From an uncultured bacterium (GTDB lineage Bacteria > Muiribacteriota > Ozemobacteria > Ozemobacterales > Ozemobacteraceae), in NCBI GenBank assembly GCA_937949615.1, contig CALEDQ010000020.1, positions 1 through 64,000 on the forward strand: DNA of 64,000 bases, given 5' to 3'. The notes below the pieces were generated by a model. The model searched no databases. It had not been told where the DNA came from and saw only the letters and a program-made list of their open reading frames with translations. Positions within the stretch are counted from its first letter, which is position 1; each line of letters begins with the position of its first letter. A program made the position numbers and the translations under genes. Positions 23,964 through 32,558 of the stretch are shown here, piece after piece.

Positions 23964-25235
23964 TTACAGCGAGACCAGAGAAGTGACAGACTGAAGTGTT
24001 CGCTGCAGGCAGCCGCGACTTGCTTCCAGTACAGAATCAGCGGCCTGAACCCGCCCTGCAACCAGCTGCCTGTCGGCAAAAAGCTGTTCTACTGCGCACT
24101 GCAGGCTTTCAGCGTCGGTGACGATCTCGATGCCGCCAGCAGTTTTGAGCTGTTCGACGATATCGGCAAAATTACGACAATTTGGCCCCATCAGCAGAGG
24201 GACATGCTGTTGCATGACTTCGAGCGGATTATGCCCACCGACGGCTGCATCGATCGAGCCGCCGACAAAAGCCACGGTAGCGAGCTGGTATAACGCTGCC
24301 AGTTCTCCCATAGAATCGAGAAGAAGAATGTCAGAAGCCACGCCGCTATCGATTTCGCTGCGCAAGCCCGCGGACAAGCCAATATTCTTCAGCTCTCCAA
24401 GCCAGGCGGCACAGTTATCGGGCTTCCTTGGCGCCAGAATCACCGCGGTTCCTGACTCGGCAAAGTGCCGCAATGCCGGTTTCAGAGTCGCAAACTCAGA
24501 AGGGTGCACAGAGCCAAGCACCAGGCAGCGGCGCTGTCGCAGCCAGACGATAAAAGGCTCAAGTGACGCAGCAGCAGCCGGCGTCAAGTCGGCTTTCATG
24601 TTGCCAAGCACTTTTACCCGGTCAGCGGTCACCCCAAGACTGAAGAGACGCTCGGCGTCGACAGAAGTCTGCACCGCCAGCAGCGAAAATGCTGGAAAAA
24701 CCAGCTCAGCGAAAGCAGGGAACTGCCGATAGAACCTGGCGATTTTTTCGCTGATGCGGCCGTTGATCAAGACGAGCGGAACATTTCGACTACGGCACTG
24801 CCATGAAAATTCTGGCCAGAAGTCGGTTTCTGCGACAAACACTGCCCGGGGTTGCCAGCGGTCAAAGACCCGCTGCATGGCAACCAGATTATCTAGCGGA
24901 AAAAAGGCAGTCAGATCAGCAATTTTGCGCTTGCAGATGCTCGCATAAACATCAGGATGAGTTGTGGTAAAAGCGATCTGATAAGCCGGGAAACGCTTGC
25001 GCAGCTCAGCCACAAAACCGGCCGCCACCATCGATTCACCCATGGAAACCCCGTGTACCCAGAGAACCGGGCCGGTTGCGGCCTGAACCTGGCCGAAAAA
25101 ATCTTTGAACCCGTTTTTGACGCGGCGGCTGTAGTGACTGAGAACCGGCGCCGCGGCAGCACCGGTCATTGCTGCAAAACCGTGCAGAAGGCGATAGGCC
25201 TGCAATGCCAGAAAAGCTTTTCTGCTAAGAGCCAT
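23964..25235 (-). CDS. kdtA: 3-deoxy-D-manno-octulosonic acid (Kdo) transferase
   Basis: 423 aa from the Met at 25235. A longer frame begins at 25268, inside the upstream gene. KdtA/WaaA adds Kdo to lipid IVA at the inner membrane. Visible: an N-terminal hydrophobic anchor (YRLLHGFAAMTGAAAA), WVHGVSMGE (catalytic Glu region), TTTHPDVYA, VAETDFWPE, LVLINGRIS, VLGNMKAD, LVLGSVHPSEF and the C-terminal GT-B donor site AFVGGSIDAAVGGHNPLEVM. It is the last gene of the lipid A operon and overlaps lpxL by 11 bases. Whether it adds one or more Kdo residues cannot be told. Confidence 0.93.
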   Translation of the reverse strand: MALSRKAFLALQAYRLLHGFAAMTGAAAAPVLSHYSRRVKNGFKDFFGQVQAATGPVLWVHGVSMGESMVAAGFVAELRKRFPAYQIAFTTTHPDVYASICKRKIADLTAFFPLDNLVAMQRVFDRWQPRAVFVAETDFWPEFSWQCRSRNVPLVLINGRISEKIARFYRQFPAFAELVFPAFSLLAVQTSVDAERLFSLGVTADRVKVLGNMKADLTPAAAASLEPFIVWLRQRRCLVLGSVHPSEFATLKPALRHFAESGTAVILAPRKPDNCAAWLGELKNIGLSAGLRSEIDSGVASDILLLDSMGELAALYQLATVAFVGGSIDAAVGGHNPLEVMQQHVPLLMGPNCRNFADIVEQLKTAGGIEIVTDAESLQCAVEQLFADRQLVAGRVQAADSVLEASRGCLQRTLQSVTSLVSL

Positions 25236-26181
25236 AACGCGGGTTTCCGTGCCACATCTGGCCATCACGTTTTTTCTCAGCAGTTATCCATGCTTCGTGT
25301 CTGGGTTTGAAGCGGTCATAAAACCACAGATACTGGTCAGGGTTTGCCAGAATGATGTTTTCCATCCAGCGGGCCAGTCTGACCGTGCGGGCAACCACTT
25401 TTTCACTGTGACTCCCCTGCTCTTCTTCTGCCATTGCCGGCAGGAAAGCGGCCTGGTAATTAAAACTGTTCCCCTGACGCAGAGAAAACAGAGGTACCAG
25501 GGCGGCGCCGGTTTTCAGGCTCCAGTTGGCCGGCCCGGCCGGCATGCTGACCCAGTGACCGAGGAAATCCAGATAAACACCGTTGTTGGCGCCATCCTGG
25601 TCGGCAATCATACCGAGCATTTCGCCGGCGCGCAGGGCTTTGAGGGCCTTGACGCCGCCGCGGTCACGATCATGCAGAATGATGCCGGAATACTGGCGGA
25701 AATGATCGAGCAGTCCGCCGAGCTCGTCTTCTTTCTGAGCGAGATAAAAAGAGTTGATACGATAGCCGGCATGGGCAATCGCGGCGCCGAGGATTTCCCA
25801 GTTGCCGATATGTGGCAGAGCGAGAATCACGCCCCTGCCCTTTGCCAGGGCCTGATCGACATTTTCCCGGTCATTGAAACTGACACGGGCGGCCAGATTT
25901 TCTGCGGTGAGGGTCGGAAAACGCAGCAGTTCGCATACTGCCAGCGAAAAATGCACGAAGGCATTTCTGACAATCAGTTCGACAGGAGCGGGAATCTGGC
26001 GATGCAGACGAAAGTAAACTCTGTCGATGCAGCTCTCGATGCGCCGCCGTTCTTTGCCCCAGGCCAGCCAGGCTGCGAGACCGGCGCCGGCGGCCAGAGA
26101 GGCGGCGGCCTTTTCCGGCAGGTGGCAGAGAGTTTTAGAGAAAAGTAAAACAGATTTTCTGAGAATCTGCACTGCCGACAT
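25225..26181 (-). CDS. Lipid A late acyltransferase, LpxL/HtrB family
   Basis: 318 aa. The family signature is present: ALPHIGNWEILG (catalytic H-x4-E) near residue 125, then HDRDRGGVKALKALRAGEM, IADQDGANNGVYLDFLG and MPAGPANWSLKTGAALVPLF. The N-terminus is hydrophobic, as expected for a membrane-bound acyl-ACP-dependent enzyme adding secondary acyl chains. It starts 2 bases after the lpxB paralogue ends and overlaps kdtA. Acyl-chain length cannot be read from sequence. Confidence 0.88.
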   Translation of the reverse strand: MSAVQILRKSVLLFSKTLCHLPEKAAASLAAGAGLAAWLAWGKERRRIESCIDRVYFRLHRQIPAPVELIVRNAFVHFSLAVCELLRFPTLTAENLAARVSFNDRENVDQALAKGRGVILALPHIGNWEILGAAIAHAGYRINSFYLAQKEDELGGLLDHFRQYSGIILHDRDRGGVKALKALRAGEMLGMIADQDGANNGVYLDFLGHWVSMPAGPANWSLKTGAALVPLFSLRQGNSFNYQAAFLPAMAEEEQGSHSEKVVARTVRLARWMENIILANPDQYLWFYDRFKPRHEAWITAEKKRDGQMWHGNPRYGS

Positions 26182-26183
26182 GG

Positions 26184-27374
26184 TTATTTGACGGGTGCCG
26201 GGTTGCGCAGCAGGTCGACGACCATCTCGGCAACTCTTTCGTGCGCTCCGGGTTCACCGAGGTGGGCGATGACATCGGCGAAGTCTTTTTTCTGTTGTTC
26301 GTATTTTTCGGTTGATTCGAGCAGCTCAAAAGCTCTGGCGGCGAGATTTTCCGGCGTCAGATCATGTTGAATAAGCTCAGGAATAGCCATTCTGTTGATA
26401 ATTATGTTTGGCAGCCCGATAAATTTAGGCAACTGGTAAAACAGTCTGGCCTGAATTTCGGTAAAAACTGAAACTTTGTAACAGATGACCATCGGCGTGC
26501 CGACGTAGGTCGCTTCGAGGGTTGCGGTGCCGGAGCTGATCAGCAGGATTTTCGCAAGCCGCATGACATCGTAGATCTTGCCTTCGGCAAGGGTCACTGG
26601 AATACCGCTGGCTTTGAGCTGTTCGCGCAGATCAGACTTCTGAACTCCGAATACTTCAGGGCCTTCGGTGGCAATGACCGGCACGATGAACTGGTAGTCA
26701 GGGTAACGCTGATGAATAATTTTGCCGGCGGCCAGCATGATTGGCAGAAGCTGCCCGAGCTCACTGCGACGGGAACCCGGGCAAAGGCCGATAACCGGGC
26801 GGGCCGGGTCGAGGCCGTATTTGCGGCAGGTTTCTTCGGCGGTCATCACCGGTTTGGCGTGGTCGAGGAGCGGGTGTCCGACGAATTCGACATTGGCGCC
26901 GGCGGCCTTGTAGATCTCATAAGTCGATGCAAAGTTGGCGGCAACCCGCGTGATGCTGCTGGCGGCATCGGTGACGCTGGCCGGATCGGTGGCAAATTTG
27001 CTGGGGGGGAAATAATAGAGAGTCGGAATACCAAGCTTGTTCGCGGCATGCACCAGGCGCATGTTAAAGCCCGGGTAGTCTACGAGAAGCAGCAGATCTG
27101 GCCGGTTTTTCATCAGAAATTTTTTCAGCCGGTAAAGAACGAGGCAGAGGCGCGGAGCCTGTTTTATCGCCTCGAAAAGGCCGATAGCTGCCCAGTTAGT
27201 GCTGTCACAGAGCATAGTGACATCACGCTGCTGCGTCTGAATACCGCCAACGGCGAAAATTTCGAAATCGCCGTATTTTTTCAGTACGTCGATCAATGAT
27301 GCTGCGTAAAAGTCGCCAGAGGTTTCTCCGGCTACAATCAGCAGTTTTTTCTTTTCGGTCAGTTCAGACTTCAC
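26184..27374 (-). CDS. Divergent LpxB paralogue (lipid-A-disaccharide synthase-like)
   Basis: 396 aa, full-length GT19/LpxB fold: IVAGETSGDFYAASLI, LLLLVDYPGFNMRLV, VGHPLLDH, CPGSRRSEL, SSGTATLEATYVGTPMVICY and IGLPNIIINR. It differs from the neighbouring lpxB at the conserved loop after LYY. Canonical members, and the paralogue at 29816-30997, have PQVWAWHASRV. This one has FPPSKFATDPASVTD, with no Trp-Ala-Trp and no following Arg cluster. It may use a different acceptor, act as a partner subunit, or be a second disaccharide-forming glycosyltransferase. It overlaps the DUF374 acyltransferase gene by 11 bases and is followed closely by the lpxL-like gene. Confidence 0.8.
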   Translation of the reverse strand: MKSELTEKKKLLIVAGETSGDFYAASLIDVLKKYGDFEIFAVGGIQTQQRDVTMLCDSTNWAAIGLFEAIKQAPRLCLVLYRLKKFLMKNRPDLLLLVDYPGFNMRLVHAANKLGIPTLYYFPPSKFATDPASVTDAASSITRVAANFASTYEIYKAAGANVEFVGHPLLDHAKPVMTAEETCRKYGLDPARPVIGLCPGSRRSELGQLLPIMLAAGKIIHQRYPDYQFIVPVIATEGPEVFGVQKSDLREQLKASGIPVTLAEGKIYDVMRLAKILLISSGTATLEATYVGTPMVICYKVSVFTEIQARLFYQLPKFIGLPNIIINRMAIPELIQHDLTPENLAARAFELLESTEKYEQQKKDFADVIAHLGEPGAHERVAEMVVDLLRNPAPVK

Positions 27375-28092
27375 AGGTATTTCCAGATTTCAGATAGATT
27401 TCAGCCTGCCTGTTACTTTCGAACAGGCTCTGCCTGATCATTTCGCAACCTTCTTCAATACTGATCGCTTCATCGATGAGAAACGGCCGGCCGCAGTGCA
27501 TTACTACACGACTGAAAGGCAGCGGAATTTCTGTTTTATCCCAGCTTTTTGCAGTCAGTTTATGTGAACAGGCAACCCCCACCGGCAGGATATACCCACC
27601 CGACTTTTGAGCGATCATTACCATGCCGGGCTTAACTTCATGCCGGGGCCCGCGTGGCCCGTCAACCGTCAGAGAGCCATTCATGCCGCCTTTTACTTTC
27701 TTGATCATTTCAAGCAGAGCCCGCATGCCGCCGCGTGAAGATGAGCCACGGACCGAACAATAGCCAAAATTTTTGAGCAGCTTTACCATAATTTCGCCAT
27801 CATCTGACAGCGAATTCATGATAACAAGATTGTGGCCTCTGAAACAATAGAGAGGCACAAGAAGTGTTCCATGCCAGCTGACAACAAGAACCGGGCGATC
27901 ATTTTCTTTGTTTTCAATAAAGTCTGCAAAGCCGGTACGTTTTATTCTGATCAAAGAATTCAACGAGCTGATAAGGCCAGACAGAAGCATGGCTTTAAGG
28001 CGGATACCTGCAGAAACAGCGGCGGTACGCGCCGACCGGTTCTGGCTGGCGGCCGGACTGGCTGGTTCCCGTTGCTGTAAGATTCTGCTCAT
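27364..28092 (-). CDS. DUF374-type lysophospholipid acyltransferase family protein
   Basis: 242 aa LPLAT-fold protein. LVVSWHGTLLVPLYCF carries the catalytic His region (a short form of H-x4-D/E). SVRGSSSRGGMRALLEMI and TVDGPRGPRHEVKPGMVMIA are the DUF374 hallmarks. This family recurs inside lipid A gene clusters and is thought to acylate lipid A or a related lipid, often replacing or supplementing LpxL/LpxM; direct proof is scarce. The ATG overlaps the msbA stop by 4 bases. An N-terminal ~30-residue extension rich in Ala/Ser/Arg is not conserved-looking. Confidence 0.82.
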   Translation of the reverse strand: MSRILQQREPASPAASQNRSARTAAVSAGIRLKAMLLSGLISSLNSLIRIKRTGFADFIENKENDRPVLVVSWHGTLLVPLYCFRGHNLVIMNSLSDDGEIMVKLLKNFGYCSVRGSSSRGGMRALLEMIKKVKGGMNGSLTVDGPRGPRHEVKPGMVMIAQKSGGYILPVGVACSHKLTAKSWDKTEIPLPFSRVVMHCGRPFLIDEAISIEEGCEMIRQSLFESNRQAEIYLKSGNTCEV

Positions 28093-29819
28093 AGATTCAC
28101 CTGATCGGCATACTGCGATCTGTAAAGATTCGAATAGAGGCCCTGTTTTTCGAGAAGTTGGCTGTGTGAGCCAATCTCGACGATCTGACCCCGTTGCAGA
28201 ACGAGAATTTTATCGGCCTTAACGACGGTTGAAAGGCGGTGTGCGATCATGAAAGTGGTTCTATTGGCCATCAGGCGGCTCAATGATTCCTTGATGAGGT
28301 TCTCAGTTTCGGAGTCGAGAGCACTGGTGGCCTCGTCGAGAATCAAAATTCCGGGATCTTTCAAAAAGGCGCGGGAAAGAGCGACGCGCTGGGCCTGACC
28401 GCCAGAAAGGTTTACGCCGCGCTCGCCAAGCAGCGTATCGTAACCATCGGGCTGACTCATAATAAAGTCATGGGCGTTGGCAAGCTTTGCCGCCTCGACA
28501 ATTTCGTCGTGGGTAGCGTTGAGCCGGCCAAAGCGGATATTGTCTTCAATTGTGCCAGAAAACAGAAGCGTTTCCTGCGGAACCATGGCGATGAAGCGGC
28601 GCATGCTGTTCAGCGTCAGGTCGCGCACATCGGTGCCATCGATCAGGACTGCCCCGTCAGAAACGTCGAAAAACCTGGGGATCAGGTTGATGAAAGTCGT
28701 TTTTCCGGCGCCGGAAGGGCCAACCAGAGCCACGACTTCGCCGGGAGCGACTTTGATGTTGACATTGTTCAGCACCGGCTCGTTCTGATTGTAAGCAAAG
28801 CTGACATTGCGAAATTCGACTTCGCCGCGGCAGGTTGCCATTTCTCGGGCTTCGGAGCGTTCTTTGACATCGACATGGGCGTCGATAATTTCGAACACGC
28901 GTTCACCCGCGCCAACCGACTGCGAAATGGTATTACTCATACGCGAAAGGTTCTTTATCGGGGTAAAAAGGCCGACGAGAGCCGTCAAAAAGCTGATCAA
29001 CTGGCCGGCGTCGAGATTTCCGTGAATGACTTCATAGCCCCCATACCAGAAAATAATCGCAAGACCGCAGGTGTTGATAAACTCGATAACCGGAGTGGTT
29101 GCGGCGTTGATGCGGCCACCCCGCATGGTTTCAGAAAAATTGGCACCGTTGGCCTGTTCGAAGCGGTCTCTGACGAAGTCTTCGAGAGTAAAAGATTTAA
29201 CGACCTTGATGCCGGTGATGAATTCCTGCAGAACTGATGAAATATCGCCAATGCGGCTCTGCATGCGCGAACCGATCTTCTTCATCTTGCGGCTGAATTT
29301 ATTGATCAGGGCGCCGATGAACGGAATGATGACGATCGATATGACTGCCAGTTTCCAGTGCAGGTAGAAAATATAGCTACAGAAGCCGATAAAGGCGATA
29401 AAATCGCCAATCAGCGAAGAAAAGCTGGTCAGCAGGTTCTGCAGCACCAGAACATCGGCGGTAATACGGCTCATCAGCTGGCCGGTGCGCTGCTTTTCGT
29501 AGAACGACAGCGACAGTTCAAGCATGCGGTCGAAGCAGGCACTTCGGATGCGCCGCAAAATGCTCTGCGAAACGTAATGCATCAGATAGGTTTCAAGAAA
29601 ATTGGCAATGCCCTTGACGAACATCACGACAACAAGTGCCAGAGCGATCCAGTGCAGCATATCCATATTTCGCTGCACAAGAACGTCGTTAACGACGCTC
29701 TTCATTATCCAGGCCGGGAAAATCGTGCAGACAGCAACAATGGCGCTGCAGAAGATACCTACCAGCAGGTAGGGCATATAGTCGCCAAAGTAACCGAGAA
29801 CTCGTTTCAGGGTTTTCAC
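28089..29819 (-). CDS. msbA: MsbA-type lipid A flippase (ABC half-transporter)
   Basis: 576 aa half-transporter: a six-helix exporter membrane domain (about 1-320), then an ATPase with Walker A GPSGAGKTT, Q-loop VPQETLLFSGTIEDNI, signature LSGGQAQRVALSRA, Walker B ILILDEATSALD and H-loop MIAHRLSTV. Position between lpxB and acyltransferase genes supports lipid A-core flipping across the inner membrane rather than drug export. It overlaps lpxB by 4 bases. Confidence 0.9.
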   Translation of the reverse strand: MKTLKRVLGYFGDYMPYLLVGIFCSAIVAVCTIFPAWIMKSVVNDVLVQRNMDMLHWIALALVVVMFVKGIANFLETYLMHYVSQSILRRIRSACFDRMLELSLSFYEKQRTGQLMSRITADVLVLQNLLTSFSSLIGDFIAFIGFCSYIFYLHWKLAVISIVIIPFIGALINKFSRKMKKIGSRMQSRIGDISSVLQEFITGIKVVKSFTLEDFVRDRFEQANGANFSETMRGGRINAATTPVIEFINTCGLAIIFWYGGYEVIHGNLDAGQLISFLTALVGLFTPIKNLSRMSNTISQSVGAGERVFEIIDAHVDVKERSEAREMATCRGEVEFRNVSFAYNQNEPVLNNVNIKVAPGEVVALVGPSGAGKTTFINLIPRFFDVSDGAVLIDGTDVRDLTLNSMRRFIAMVPQETLLFSGTIEDNIRFGRLNATHDEIVEAAKLANAHDFIMSQPDGYDTLLGERGVNLSGGQAQRVALSRAFLKDPGILILDEATSALDSETENLIKESLSRLMANRTTFMIAHRLSTVVKADKILVLQRGQIVEIGSHSQLLEKQGLYSNLYRSQYADQVNL

Positions 29820-30997
29820 TTCTGGTGTAACTCCTGAATTCTCTTCGCCAGATGCCCGGCAACTCGCTGACTGGCACCGGTTTCGCCGAGACTGGCTCTG
29901 ACTTTGGCAAGCTCTTCACGCATGGTCTGCTGTTTCTGCGGGTCGTCAAGAATGCTCAAAACTTCTCTGGCAATAACGTCAGCCTTGAAATCACCGCGAA
30001 TAAACTCCGGCACGATGCGGCGCCCGGCGATCACGTTCGGCAGACCGATGTGTTCGGCCTCGATAACGAACTTTGAAATCAGCGATGTCAGCCAGTTGAC
30101 CTTGTAGACAACAACCATGGGCGTGCCGATAATCGCGGTTTCAAGGGTGGCTGTGCCTGATGCGACGAGGCAGACATCTGAAACCGAGATGGCGTCATAG
30201 GTCTGACCCCGCAGCATGGTGATCGGCAGGTTGCGGCCGCGCAGATGTGCGAGAATCCGCTCGTCATCGATAGTACTGGCGACCGGCAGCAGGAATCTCG
30301 TATTCGGTTTCTGTTTAAGAATCAACTCGGCAGCGTCGAGAAGCACCGGGAAAATATAATAGATCTCCTGGGTGCGGCTGCCGGGAAGCAGACTGACGAG
30401 CGAAGCATCACCAAGCTGCATCATTCTGCGAATTTCTTCTTTGCCGGCAGTCGGTTCGGCAACACCGATAAGTGGGTGACCGAACCAGTTTACTTCGGCA
30501 CCGGCCTTCGCCCAGATATCGACTTCGAACGGAAAAACCACGACCGCCTCATTGATCAGGCGCGTGAATTTCTGCACTCTGCTGGCGTGCCAGGCCCACA
30601 CCTGCGGGCAGATATAATAGAGAACGTGAATGCCCAGTTCGCGGGCGATTTCGGCAACCCGCTGGTTGAAGCCGGGGTAATCGATGAGCACCACCACATC
30701 TGGGCGCTCGCGGGTAAGCCATTCTCTGACATCCGCAAGAATATTATAGAGATGCCGAAGATTCTTGATAACTTCGACAAATCCGATGACCGCCAGCTCA
30801 TCGCTGCTGTGAATACAGTTCATTCCGGCTGCGGCCATCATCGGACCACCGATGCCGTCAATCTTCAGGTCGGGCAGCAGTTTTTTCAGGTGACCGATCA
30901 CGAGCGAACCGTGTAGATCGCCGCTCTGTTCGCCAGCCAGAAAGAAAACCCGGCCCGCTCTGTTGTTGTCAGTTGGTCTGATATTGGTCAAGAGCAT
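29816..30997 (-). CDS. lpxB: Lipid-A-disaccharide synthase
   Basis: 393 aa. LpxB condenses UDP-2,3-diacylglucosamine with lipid X. It has canonical motifs: FFLAGEQSGDLHGSLV, GIGGPMM, VVVLIDYPGFNQRVA, YYICPQVWAWHASRVQK (the conserved WAW loop and Arg), WFGHPLIGV, LLPGSRTQEI, ASGTATLETAIIGTPMVVVY and IGLPNVIAGR. It is the orthodox member of the two LpxB-like genes in this operon. The first ~15 residues before RVFFLAGEQ are a little longer than usual. It overlaps the methyltransferase-like gene by 10 bases. Confidence 0.93.
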   Translation of the reverse strand: MLLTNIRPTDNNRAGRVFFLAGEQSGDLHGSLVIGHLKKLLPDLKIDGIGGPMMAAAGMNCIHSSDELAVIGFVEVIKNLRHLYNILADVREWLTRERPDVVVLIDYPGFNQRVAEIARELGIHVLYYICPQVWAWHASRVQKFTRLINEAVVVFPFEVDIWAKAGAEVNWFGHPLIGVAEPTAGKEEIRRMMQLGDASLVSLLPGSRTQEIYYIFPVLLDAAELILKQKPNTRFLLPVASTIDDERILAHLRGRNLPITMLRGQTYDAISVSDVCLVASGTATLETAIIGTPMVVVYKVNWLTSLISKFVIEAEHIGLPNVIAGRRIVPEFIRGDFKADVIAREVLSILDDPQKQQTMREELAKVRASLGETGASQRVAGHLAKRIQELHQK

Positions 30998-31581
30998 TTC
31001 TCCCGGCGAAAAATAGAGCAGAGAGAAAGCACCAGCAATATTGCCGATGTCGACGCAAAGGTACGCTTTTCTGATCTGAGAGCTTCGCGCAGCGCAAAAC
31101 GTGGCTCAGCAGACATACCCGGGCCAGAAGAGGTTTTTGGCAGAAACATCGGTACCGTTTCGCGATAGGCTTTGTGCGCCTCGGGAAACTTCTCTGCCAG
31201 AAAGCTTTCCTCGTAGGGAATCATCGTCGCAAACTCGAGAGCGTAAAATGCGAGAACGCAGACTGCGTAGATCGGGTTGCCCGCAATCAGCATAAAGCCG
31301 ACGATTTTGAGCAGATTGGCAAGATACAGAGGGTTGCGGCAACAACTGTAAGGGCCGGTCGTAACCAGTTCATCGGCACAGATTTCTCTGGTGCGAGTGG
31401 TCGGGCCGATATGCATCAGGCCCCAGACGCGCAGGGCTTCGCCGGCAAGCACGAACGGCATGCCAAGCAGCCAGTTCAGCGGCCGCGGCCGGGCGCAGGT
31501 GAACATTGCCAATGCCAGAGGCACCGGCAGTTTATCGCGCCATTCAAAGAAAAAGCGGCCCAGACTGTTTTTAGAACCCAT
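30988..31581 (-). CDS. Isoprenylcysteine carboxyl methyltransferase (ICMT)-like membrane protein
   Basis: 197 aa polytopic membrane protein of the ICMT/PEMT family. Hallmarks: TTGPYSCCRNPLYLANLL, an acidic MIPYEESFLAEKFPEAHKAY and VPMFLPK. Family members methylate carboxyl groups or phospholipid amines with SAM at the membrane. Bacterial members mostly lack known substrates. Its place between a Gfo/Idh dehydrogenase and lpxB, with an overlap and a 6-base gap, suggests action on a lipid A or envelope lipid, but that is inference. The start at 31581 is natural. Confidence 0.75.
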   Translation of the reverse strand: MGSKNSLGRFFFEWRDKLPVPLALAMFTCARPRPLNWLLGMPFVLAGEALRVWGLMHIGPTTRTREICADELVTTGPYSCCRNPLYLANLLKIVGFMLIAGNPIYAVCVLAFYALEFATMIPYEESFLAEKFPEAHKAYRETVPMFLPKTSSGPGMSAEPRFALREALRSEKRTFASTSAILLVLSLCSIFRREKCS

Positions 31582-31587
31582 AAAGGC

Positions 31588-32532
31588 TTAATGAGAAGCG
31601 GGCAGGTTGCTCTTGATCTGCTCGAGAATTTCGAGGGCGACTTCAAGGGCATTCTTGCCGTCTTCGATGGTTACCAGAGGCTTGCGGCGCTCGTTGATGC
31701 AGGTGATGAAATGCTCGAGTTCAAGGCGAAGCGGTTCGGCCTTGTGCACTTCGAGTTCTTCCTGGATTATCTTTTCTTCGAGATTCGATTTGCGGCGCAG
31801 CGTGATTGCCTGGTTGGCATAGTCGAGAGAACAGTATTTGTCCATTTCGAAAATGCGGAGTTTGCGGATTTTTTCGTCACTGATGCGTGAGGCGGTCAGA
31901 TTGGCGATACAGCCGTTTTCAAAAACGATATGGGCATTGGCGATATCTTCGTTTTCGGTGAGCACCGGAATACCAACGGCATCGACACGCTTGATCGGCG
32001 ATTTAACCAGCGACAGAACGATATCGATATCGTGAATCATCAGATCCTGAACGACGCCGACGTCCTGAATGCGGGGTGAGAACGGCCCCATGCGTTGACA
32101 CTCGATAAAACGCGGGCTTTCGCAGAGAGACTGCAGCTTGATGATAGCGGCATTGAAGCGTTCGACATGGCCGACCTGCAGGGTCAGCTGCTTTTTGCTG
32201 GCGAGAGCTACCAGATCGTTGGCCTCTTCAAGAGTTTTGGTGATCGGTTTTTCGATAAAGGTGTGAATATTGCGCTCAAGAAAAAAGCGGGCAACCTCGT
32301 GATGCAGAAAGGTCGGCACGACTACGGTTACGGCAGAGGCAACCGAGGCGAGTTCCCGGTAATCTTTGAAATAGGGAACATTGTATTTTTCTGCAGCTTC
32401 GCGGCCGGCAGCTTCGTTAACATCTGAAATTCCGACCAGGTGGGCGCCGTTGATTTCGGCGAGAAGCCTGGCATGGTGTTTTCCGAGATGGCCGATACCG
32501 ATAACCCCAATATTAACGCCTTGACTATTCAT
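31588..32532 (-). CDS. Gfo/Idh/MocA-family NAD(P)-dependent oxidoreductase
   Basis: 314 aa. N-terminal Rossmann fold with IGVIGIGHLGKHHARLLAEI, then the family motif FIEKPITKTLEEANDL (Lys/Pro catalytic region) near residue 95, VGHVERFNAAI, and DLMIHDIDIVLSLV (catalytic His/Asp). GAGG precedes the ATG. Location right after lpxI and before lpxB recalls gnnA, which oxidises UDP-GlcNAc at C3 so that GnnB can aminate it and LpxA can make amide-linked acyl chains. No gnnB-type aminotransferase lies in this window, so the GnnA role is a hypothesis. Confidence 0.85.
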   Translation of the reverse strand: MNSQGVNIGVIGIGHLGKHHARLLAEINGAHLVGISDVNEAAGREAAEKYNVPYFKDYRELASVASAVTVVVPTFLHHEVARFFLERNIHTFIEKPITKTLEEANDLVALASKKQLTLQVGHVERFNAAIIKLQSLCESPRFIECQRMGPFSPRIQDVGVVQDLMIHDIDIVLSLVKSPIKRVDAVGIPVLTENEDIANAHIVFENGCIANLTASRISDEKIRKLRIFEMDKYCSLDYANQAITLRRKSNLEEKIIQEELEVHKAEPLRLELEHFITCINERRKPLVTIEDGKNALEVALEILEQIKSNLPASH

Positions 32533-32558
32533 TTTAACCTCGTTTGCAAAACAGCGGA

